Shown piece after piece: positions 6,884 through 11,124 of a DNA stretch of 11,124 bases. Numbering within the stretch: position 1 is the stretch's first letter; each line of letters begins with the position of its first letter. Source of the DNA: Clostridia bacterium. GTDB taxonomy: Bacteria > Bacillota > Clostridia > Oscillospirales > RGIG577. The DNA lies in assembly GCA_017419325.1 (NCBI GenBank), contig JAFOLN010000058.1, positions 1 to 11,124 on the forward strand. Direction: 5' to 3'. Made by a program: the position numbers and the translations under genes. The notes under the pieces are model-generated. The model was not told the origin of the DNA, made no database searches, and saw nothing but the letters and a program-made list of their open reading frames with translations.

Positions 6884-7684
6884 TCAGTCGAGCTTCATGC
6901 CGCCGTCGATGTTGAGGGACTGAGCCGTGATGTTCTCCGCCATGTCGGAGCAGAGGAAGAGAGCCGCATAGCCCACGTCCTCGGGGGTCTGCATGCGTCC
7001 CATGGGAACGGTCTTTGCAACGAGAGTCTGAAGCATCTGCTCCTTCGGCTGGCCGTAAGCCTTCATGAGCACGTCCCAGAGGTTCGAGCCCTGCTGAGCG
7101 CCCAGCTGAGTGTCGATAAAGCCGGGGCAGAGGCCGTTTACGTTGATGTTCTCCTTTGCCACCGAAAGCGCGATGGACTGGGTAAGACCCATTACGCCGA
7201 ACTTGGACGCAGCGTAGTGAGAGGTGAGCGGATGACCCTCGCGGGAAGCGGAGGACTGGATGTTTACAATCTTGCCGTACTTCTTCGGTATCATGTGCTT
7301 TAAAACAGCCTGGCACGTATTGTTTACCGAGATGAGGTTGATGTCAAGAAGGGTGCGAAGCTGATCCTCGGTGGTCTGCATGAAGGGGATGTTGTAGCAT
7401 GCGCCCGCGCAGGTAACAAGGTTGTCTATCTTGCCGTCGTCGGCAACGATCTTGTCAACAACCGCGTCGATGTTGTCCTTCTTCGTAACGTCGAGCATAA
7501 CGGGAACCGCGTTGCCGCCGTTCTTTACTATCTCCGCGGCCTTCTTTTCGGCGTTCTCCATTTTCCAGTCGGCAACGTATACCTTCGCGCCGGCCTTTGC
7601 GAATACGTCTGCGATGCCGCCGCCTATGCCGCCGCCTGCGCCGGTAATAAGTACGTTCTTGCCCGATAAATCGATGCTTACAAT
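6884..7684 (-). CDS. SDR-B: short-chain dehydrogenase/reductase with apparent ATT start codon, second gene of tandem array
   Basis: Only the part from the internal ATG at 7561 (225 codons) would be called with standard start codons, and that would remove the first beta strand and the TGAGGGIG cofactor loop. Reading upstream in frame, the full Rossmann motif is present and the frame aligns codon for codon with its paralogs back to an ATT at 7684-7682, in the exact place of their ATG. This gives 266 residues, the same length as SDR-A and SDR-C. No ATG, GTG or TTG exists in frame between that region and the upstream in-frame stop. An AGGAG lies 8 bases before the ATT. The catalytic residues N116, S144, Y157, K161 and D39 are intact. 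By hand count it is about 83 percent identical to SDR-A. It is probably expressed from a rare AUU start; a sequencing or assembly error at one base is the alternative. Confidence 0.85.
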   Translation of the reverse strand: MVSIDLSGKNVLITGAGGGIGGGIADVFAKAGAKVYVADWKMENAEKKAAEIVKNGGNAVPVMLDVTKKDNIDAVVDKIVADDGKIDNLVTCAGACYNIPFMQTTEDQLRTLLDINLISVNNTCQAVLKHMIPKKYGKIVNIQSSASREGHPLTSHYAASKFGVMGLTQSIALSVAKENINVNGLCPGFIDTQLGAQQGSNLWDVLMKAYGQPKEQMLQTLVAKTVPMGRMQTPEDVGYAALFLCSDMAENITAQSLNIDGGMKLD

Positions 7685-7692
7685 ATTAAAGT

Positions 7693-7697
7693 CTCCT
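7693..7697 (-). promoter_or_regulatory. Ribosome binding site placing the SDR-B start at ATT
   Basis: AGGAG on the minus strand ends 8 bases before the ATT at 7684-7682, the same spacing SDR-A has to its ATG. It is more than 130 bases from the first standard in-frame start (ATG at 7561), so it supports initiation at or near the ATT. Confidence 0.75.
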
Positions 7698-7726
7698 TTT
7701 TTAATATATTTTTATAAATTGTATTT

Positions 7727-8527
7727 TCAGTTGAGCTTCATGCCGCCGTCAATGTTCAAAGACTGAGCCGTTATGTTCTTTGCGTAGTCGGAGCATAGGA
7801 ACAGCGCCGCGTTGCCTATGTCCTCGGGGGTCTGCAGTCTCCCCATGGGAACGTCGCGGGCAACGAGCACGCTCATCATTTCCTCCTTCGACTTGCCCCA
7901 GTTCTTCATGAGCACGTCCCAGAGGTTCGAGTTCTGCTGCGCGCCGAGTTGGGTGTCGATAAAGCCGGGGCAGAGGCCGTTTACGTTAATGTTCTCCTTT
8001 GCCACCGAAAGCGCGATGGACTGGGTAAGGCCCATAACGCCGAACTTTGACGCCGCGTAGTGGGCGCAGAGGGGATGACCCTCGCGGGAAGCGGAGGACT
8101 GCACGTTTACGATCTTGCCCTGCTTTCGGGGTATCATGTGCCTCAGCACCGCCTGACATGTATTATTTACGGAGATGAGGTTAATGTCGAGAAGCGTTCT
8201 TAGCTGCTCCTCGGTCGTATTCATGTAGGGTACGTTGTACATTGCGCCGGCGCAGGTGACAAGGTTGTCAATCCTGCCGTCGTCCGCGGCAATTTTGTCG
8301 ACCGCCGCGTCTATCTGTTCCTTTTTTGTAACGTCGAGAAGCACCGGAACGGCTTCGCCGCCCGCGGCCTTTATTTCGGCCGCCTTCTTCTCGGCGTTCT
8401 CAAGCTTCCAGTCGGCAACGTATACCTTTGCGCCCGCCTTGGCAAATACGTCGGCGATGCCGCCGCCGATGCCGCCGCCCGCGCCCGTGATAAGTACGTT
8501 CTGACCCGTGAAGTCAAAATTGACCAT
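7727..8527 (-). CDS. SDR-A: short-chain dehydrogenase/reductase, first gene of tandem array
   Basis: This 266-residue classical SDR is the promoter-proximal member of the four-gene array. The nucleotide-binding motif TGAGGGIG is at 14-21, D39 follows beta-2 (usual NAD(H) marker), D65 lies in LDVT (adenine-contact position), and the catalytic set is N116, S144, Y157 and K161 (HYAASKFG). The CPGFIDT motif at 186-192 leads into a lid of about 30 residues (LGAQQNSNLWDVLM and on) that probably sets substrate choice. Its ATG has AAGGAG 8 bases upstream and lies about 60 bases after a plausible promoter. No signal peptide or membrane segment is seen, so it is cytoplasmic. The substrate is unknown. 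Having four copies in a row suggests related substrates or stereochemical variants. Confidence 0.9.
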   Translation of the reverse strand: MVNFDFTGQNVLITGAGGGIGGGIADVFAKAGAKVYVADWKLENAEKKAAEIKAAGGEAVPVLLDVTKKEQIDAAVDKIAADDGRIDNLVTCAGAMYNVPYMNTTEEQLRTLLDINLISVNNTCQAVLRHMIPRKQGKIVNVQSSASREGHPLCAHYAASKFGVMGLTQSIALSVAKENINVNGLCPGFIDTQLGAQQNSNLWDVLMKNWGKSKEEMMSVLVARDVPMGRLQTPEDIGNAALFLCSDYAKNITAQSLNIDGGMKLN

Positions 8528-8591
8528 GAAAAATACTCCTTTCTATCGCAAATAATTTTGTTTGTTCAGTTTAAATAAAACTTATGGATTT

Positions 8592-8620
8592 ATCATAACA
8601 TATTTATTTATAATTTACAA
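8592..8620 (-). promoter_or_regulatory. Probable promoter of the SDR operon
   Basis: On the minus strand the -35 is TTGTAA (8620-8615) and the -10 is TATGAT (8597-8592) with a 17-base spacer, plus a TG one base upstream of the -10 (extended -10). This leaves a leader of roughly 55-60 bases before the SDR-A ATG. The whole 8528-8820 stretch is AT-rich and holds no gene. Confidence 0.6.
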
Positions 8621-8678
8621 CCTATTTATTGTCTGTATTGTGCAAAAATGATACGTCGGCCATGTGTATTTAGACAAT

Positions 8679-8696
8679 TTGTCAATAATGTAACAA
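8679..8696. promoter_or_regulatory. Candidate Rex (redox repressor) operator, TTGTCAATAATGTAACAA
   Basis: This 18-bp site matches the clostridial Rex consensus TTGTTAA-N4-TTAACAA at 12 of 14 fixed positions by hand comparison. Rex senses the NADH/NAD+ ratio, which would suit an operon of NAD-type dehydrogenases. Its position, about 60 bp upstream of the SDR -35 and 80 bp upstream of the radical SAM -35, is not typical for simple repression. It also overlaps a short palindrome GACAA-T-TTGTC (8673-8683). Confidence 0.35.
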
Positions 8697-8739
8697 AAAC
8701 GGCCGAATGTGTGGTCAAAAACAGAAATAGGGGCGAATT

Positions 8740-8757
8740 TTGTTGAAAATAACACAA
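8740..8757. promoter_or_regulatory. Second, weaker Rex-like site, TTGTTGAAAATAACACAA
   Basis: It has the outer TTGT-N10-ACAA frame of Rex operators but matches only about 10 of 14 fixed positions. It lies 19 bases upstream of the -35 of the radical SAM promoter. It is reported because two TTGT-N10-ACAA frames fall within 80 bp. Confidence 0.22.
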
Positions 8758-8776
8758 AAAATATATATTTTGTTTA

Positions 8777-8805
8777 TTGAAATCTAAAAAACGCGGGTCT
8801 ATAAT
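8777..8805 (+). promoter_or_regulatory. Sigma-A-type promoter of the radical SAM gene
   Basis: TTGAAA at 8777-8782 and a consensus TATAAT at 8800-8805 are separated by exactly 17 bases. The predicted transcript has a leader of about 100 bases before the ATG at 8917. Confidence 0.82.
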
Positions 8806-8833
8806 TAAACGTATAAAATAAAGTCATACATTT

Positions 8834-8879
8834 GCGCGTTTTTACACGGCTACCTCAGGAACGCGCCTTTTTTACGCGC
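8834..8879 (+). promoter_or_regulatory. Candidate attenuator-like leader hairpin of the radical SAM gene
   Basis: In the leader, GCGCGTT (8834-8840) can pair with AACGCGC (8860-8866), and six T follow at 8868-8873, as in an intrinsic terminator. The same left arm (GCGCGT) can instead pair with ACGCGC at 8874-8879, across the T-tract. Two mutually exclusive pairings around a T-tract are the layout of an attenuator, but the stem is short and the loop is 19 bases. No known riboswitch class is recognised. Confidence 0.3.
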
Positions 8880-8902
8880 GCCGATGTGTTTTTTTAAGGG
8901 AA

Positions 8903-8908
8903 AGGAAG
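8903..8908 (+). promoter_or_regulatory. Ribosome binding site that decides the radical SAM start
   Basis: AGGAAG lies 8 bases before the ATG at 8917. The upstream in-frame ATG at 8884 has no ribosome binding site, so 8917 is preferred. Confidence 0.75.
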
Positions 8909-8916
8909 AACAGGTT

Positions 8917-10296
8917 ATGAAGGTACCCAATATCATTAAGGAAATGGGCTTCAGCGTAGCTTACAGCTATCTTGACAAAAATCCGGAGGAGAATCTGCCC
9001 AAGCTTCTCGACATGATGGAGAAGATCGCGGGGGGCGACTTCGGCCCGCAGATACAGGCTTTCAGAGACGCCGCAACAAATCAGGACGGAAACTGGTTCA
9101 AGCTCATAAAGAGCGTCTGGACGGATATAGACGACAACGTGCGCCACACTCTGTTTAACAACTTCTTCTTGAACGCAAGCCTTATCGGCTGGGACAAGCA
9201 GGAGAAGTACAGAAAGAAGTACGGCTGCAACATTCCGTGGGCTATACTTATGGACCCCACCTCCGCGTGCAACTTAAAGTGCATAGGCTGCTGGGCCGCG
9301 GAGTACGGCAACAGACTGAATATGTCCTTTGAACAGCTCGACGACATCGTGCGCCAGGGCAAGGAAATGGGCACCTATATGTACATCTTCTCCGGCGGCG
9401 AGCCGCTCGTAAGAAAGAAGGATATAATCCGCCTCTGCGAAAAGCACGACGACTGCGAGTTCCTGGCGTTCACCAACGCTACTTTAATAGACGAAGAGTT
9501 TGCAAACGAGATGCTGCGCGTGACCAACTTCATTCCCGCTATAAGCGTTGAGGGCTTCAAGGAAGCGACCGACGCCCGCCGCGGCGAGGGCACCTTCGAC
9601 GCCGTTATGAAGGCGATGAGAATACTGAAGGAAAAGAAGCTGCCCTTCGGCGTATCCTGCTGCTACACGAGCCAGAATTATCAGGTAATCGGCTCCGAGG
9701 AATACTTTGACGCCATGATAGAGTGGGGCGCAAAGTTCGCGTGGTTCTTCACCTACATGCCCGTAGGCGCGGACGCGGTTCCGGAGCTTATGGCAACGCC
9801 CGAGCAGCGCAAGTTCATGTACGACCAGGTGCGCAAGTTCAGAGATACGAAGGCCATCTTTACCATGGACTTCTGGAACGACGGCGAATTCGTAAACGGA
9901 TGCATAGCAGGCGGACGAAACTACCTCCACATAAACGCGAACGGCGACATCGAGCCCTGCGCGTTCGTTCATTACTCCGACTCCAACATAAAGGAAAAGA
10001 CGCTGCTTGAGGCGTATCAGTCGCCGCTTTTTATGGCGTACAAGGAAGGCCAGCCCTTCAATGAGAACCATCTCCGTCCCTGCCCGGTGCTTGACAACCC
10101 GCACTGCATCTCCCATATGGTGCACGTTTCGGGCGCTCATTCCACCGACCTTATGGCTCCCGAGGACGTAGACGTGCTGGCAGGCAAGTGCCAGAAGCGC
10201 TCCGAGGAATGGGGCGAGGTTGCGGACGACATCTGGAGATGCAACAACTGCCCGAACTTCGGCCTTGAGAATAAGGAAAAGACGGAAGCGAAATAA
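8917..10296 (+). CDS. Radical SAM enzyme with Cys-rich SPASM-like C-terminal domain, substrate unknown
   Basis: This is a radical S-adenosylmethionine enzyme of 459 residues. Residues 1-100 form an N-terminal domain rich in charged and aromatic residues. The SAM-cluster motif CNLKCIGC follows (C118, C122, C125), then the SAM-binding GGEP at 160-163. The C-terminal part has further Cys at 329, 348, 389, 397, 425, 442 and 445, with a GC-x-AGGR-x-YLHIN-x-NGD stretch leading to C348, as in SPASM domains that bind auxiliary [4Fe-4S] clusters. The C-terminal C-x2-C pair (442/445) might hold one more metal. No small precursor peptide gene lies beside it, so a peptide-modifying role is not supported. 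It stands alone between its own promoter and terminator, divergent from the SDR operon. Proteins that I recall as similar are common in Clostridia and have no function I can name with confidence. Confidence 0.87.
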   Translation: MKVPNIIKEMGFSVAYSYLDKNPEENLPKLLDMMEKIAGGDFGPQIQAFRDAATNQDGNWFKLIKSVWTDIDDNVRHTLFNNFFLNASLIGWDKQEKYRKKYGCNIPWAILMDPTSACNLKCIGCWAAEYGNRLNMSFEQLDDIVRQGKEMGTYMYIFSGGEPLVRKKDIIRLCEKHDDCEFLAFTNATLIDEEFANEMLRVTNFIPAISVEGFKEATDARRGEGTFDAVMKAMRILKEKKLPFGVSCCYTSQNYQVIGSEEYFDAMIEWGAKFAWFFTYMPVGADAVPELMATPEQRKFMYDQVRKFRDTKAIFTMDFWNDGEFVNGCIAGGRNYLHINANGDIEPCAFVHYSDSNIKEKTLLEAYQSPLFMAYKEGQPFNENHLRPCPVLDNPHCISHMVHVSGAHSTDLMAPEDVDVLAGKCQKRSEEWGEVADDIWRCNNCPNFGLENKEKTEAK

Positions 10297-10307
10297 GAAG
10301 ACAAACC

Positions 10308-10346
10308 AAAAAATCCGCGGTCTTACGGCTGCGGATTTTTTTATAT
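10308..10346. terminator. Two-way terminator between the radical SAM gene and the convergent membrane protein gene
   Basis: Stem AAAAAATCCGC / GCGGATTTTTT has a 12-base loop. T-runs on the plus strand and the A-run (T-run on the minus strand) make it usable from both sides. It starts 11 bases after the radical SAM stop and ends beside the stop of the convergent gene. Confidence 0.88.
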
Positions 10347-10347
10347 A

Positions 10348-11061
10348 TTACGCTTTTGCCCGGCGCTTTTCGGCGGGGTGCGACATTATGAAGCGGTCGA
10401 GAAATGTAAGCCTCGGGCGCACCGTTCTTGCGATAAGCCCCACAAGTACGGCAGATATTACGGTGCCCTCGCGGACGCTTATAAGGCGGCCGAAGAATAC
10501 AAGGCTCATGACGGCGGCGATGACGGTCATTGACACGTCGAAGCCTATCTTTGTTTTGCCCATGTCCGTATGAAATACGGTACACACGGCGTTCACGCAG
10601 CCCTCGCCCGGGAGCATTGCCGCGTTTGCCACGAATTCAAGCGCCACGCCCACGCCCAGAACGGCGCAACCTATGAGAAGAAGCACGATTTTGAGGGCGT
10701 AGCTTTCGGGCGTCAGCGGTGAGAACAGGGGCTCGGTCAGATCGATAAAGGCCGACAGAAGAAACACGATGGGTATCTCAAGCCAGTATTCCGCGCGGAA
10801 ACGCTTCCTTAATATAATGAGCTGCACGAGAATGATAAGCAGATTTATTATAAACGTGAACTCGCCCAGCGTGGGCTCGAAGCGAAGCGCCAGCGTATAC
10901 GGCACGCTCGTTATGGGCGAGGTGCCGAGCGTGGCGTTCGTTATTAAGTTTATGCCAATGGCGTTTATAAAAAGCCCGACGATGAGTATAAGATAGCGTT
11001 TCGCGGCTTCTTGTGCCCGGGCGCGGCTCATGCCCGCCCCGAAGTTCGGTTTATTGTCCAT
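10348..11061 (-). CDS. YczE/YitT-like integral membrane protein
   Basis: This is a predicted polytopic membrane protein of the YczE/YyaS/YitT-like group (DUF6198-type), with no established transport function. Starting at the ATG at 11061 it has 237 residues and about six hydrophobic segments (near 22-41, 66-84, 94-108, 123-143, 174-190, 199-212). It has the family's conserved loops: GTSPITSVPY after the first segment, LPGEG near 149-153, and KIGFD near 171-175. The C-terminus is basic and presumably cytoplasmic. The start is uncertain: a TTG at 11109 in the same frame would add 16 mostly basic residues and has AAGGG in front of it. The ATG has only a weak AAGG 9 bases upstream, but a TATAAT-like -10 lies between the two, which favours the ATG. 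It converges on the radical SAM gene, so they are separately transcribed. Confidence 0.82.
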   Translation of the reverse strand: MDNKPNFGAGMSRARAQEAAKRYLILIVGLFINAIGINLITNATLGTSPITSVPYTLALRFEPTLGEFTFIINLLIILVQLIILRKRFRAEYWLEIPIVFLLSAFIDLTEPLFSPLTPESYALKIVLLLIGCAVLGVGVALEFVANAAMLPGEGCVNAVCTVFHTDMGKTKIGFDVSMTVIAAVMSLVFFGRLISVREGTVISAVLVGLIARTVRPRLTFLDRFIMSHPAEKRRAKA

Positions 11062-11124
11062 ACCTTTTCGCCTTCGATATATTATTATATATCTGCGTGA
11101 GCGTTTCAATAAAGTCCCTTCGCC

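Noticed and set aside
6774..7316. 180-codon minus-strand frame overlapping SDR-B and SDR-C in another frame
   Set aside because: It is out of frame with both SDR genes and reads Arg/His-rich nonsense. It is not evidence of a frameshift, because both SDR genes are continuous in their own frames.
7461..8504. Repeated Pro/Ala/Met/Ser-rich plus-strand frames opposite the SDR N-termini
   Set aside because: The recurring motif is the reverse complement of the conserved GAGGGIGGGIADVFAKAG coding segment, so it recurs because the SDRs are paralogs.
8884..8916. Upstream ATG adding 11 residues to the radical SAM protein
   Set aside because: No ribosome binding site precedes it, whereas AGGAAG sits 8 bases before the ATG at 8917. 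The extra residues look like translated leader.
1..11124. CRISPR array, tRNA or rRNA genes, or complete insertion sequence
   Set aside because: No regularly spaced direct repeats, no tRNA-like cloverleaf with a T-loop motif, no rRNA signature and no transposase-like frame were seen in the window.

Overview
The window looks like a chromosomal segment of a strictly anaerobic, moderately GC-rich Gram-positive bacterium, most likely class Clostridia (gut-type Firmicutes). The reasons are the NfnAB-type electron-bifurcating transhydrogenase, strong AGGAGG-type ribosome binding sites, sigma-A-like promoters in AT-rich spacers, compact U-tract terminators, and protein families typical of that group (NMT1/THI5 solute-binding protein, YczE-like membrane protein, SPASM-like radical SAM enzyme). 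The genus cannot be fixed from the sequence alone.

Layout, left to right. (1) Positions 1-918 hold the 3' part of an NMT1/THI5-like ABC substrate-binding protein, closed by a terminator. (2) About 800 bases without a convincing gene follow. They are rich in inverted repeats, including two hairpins with the same stem, and look like a dispersed structured repeat or mobile-element remnant; they end in a clear promoter. (3) Positions 1755-3987 are nfnA-nfnB, overlapping by 8 bp, then a terminator. (4) Positions 4298-5137 are a lone patatin-like phospholipase. (5) Positions 5207-8527, minus strand, hold four tandem paralogous short-chain dehydrogenases (called SDR-A to SDR-D in transcription order) in one apparent operon between a promoter near 8592-8620 and a strong terminator at 5151-5178. 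(6) A 390-bp AT-rich divergent control region separates this operon from (7) a radical SAM enzyme with a Cys-rich C-terminal domain on the plus strand (8917-10296). (8) A convergent YczE-like membrane protein on the minus strand (10348-11061) shares a two-way terminator with it.

How the parts may fit together: NfnAB balances NADH, NADPH and ferredoxin pools. The four SDRs carry the Asp after beta-2 that usually marks NAD(H) preference, and the control region has a good match to the clostridial Rex (NADH/NAD+ sensor) operator. A redox theme is therefore plausible, but the SDR and radical SAM substrates cannot be read from sequence.

The most notable points are these. The second SDR gene (SDR-B) has no ATG, GTG or TTG that would include its cofactor-binding motif, and an ATT codon sits exactly where the start should be. 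The SDR array keeps its catalytic core but varies in the substrate lid. Unexplained structured DNA lies at about 960-1600.
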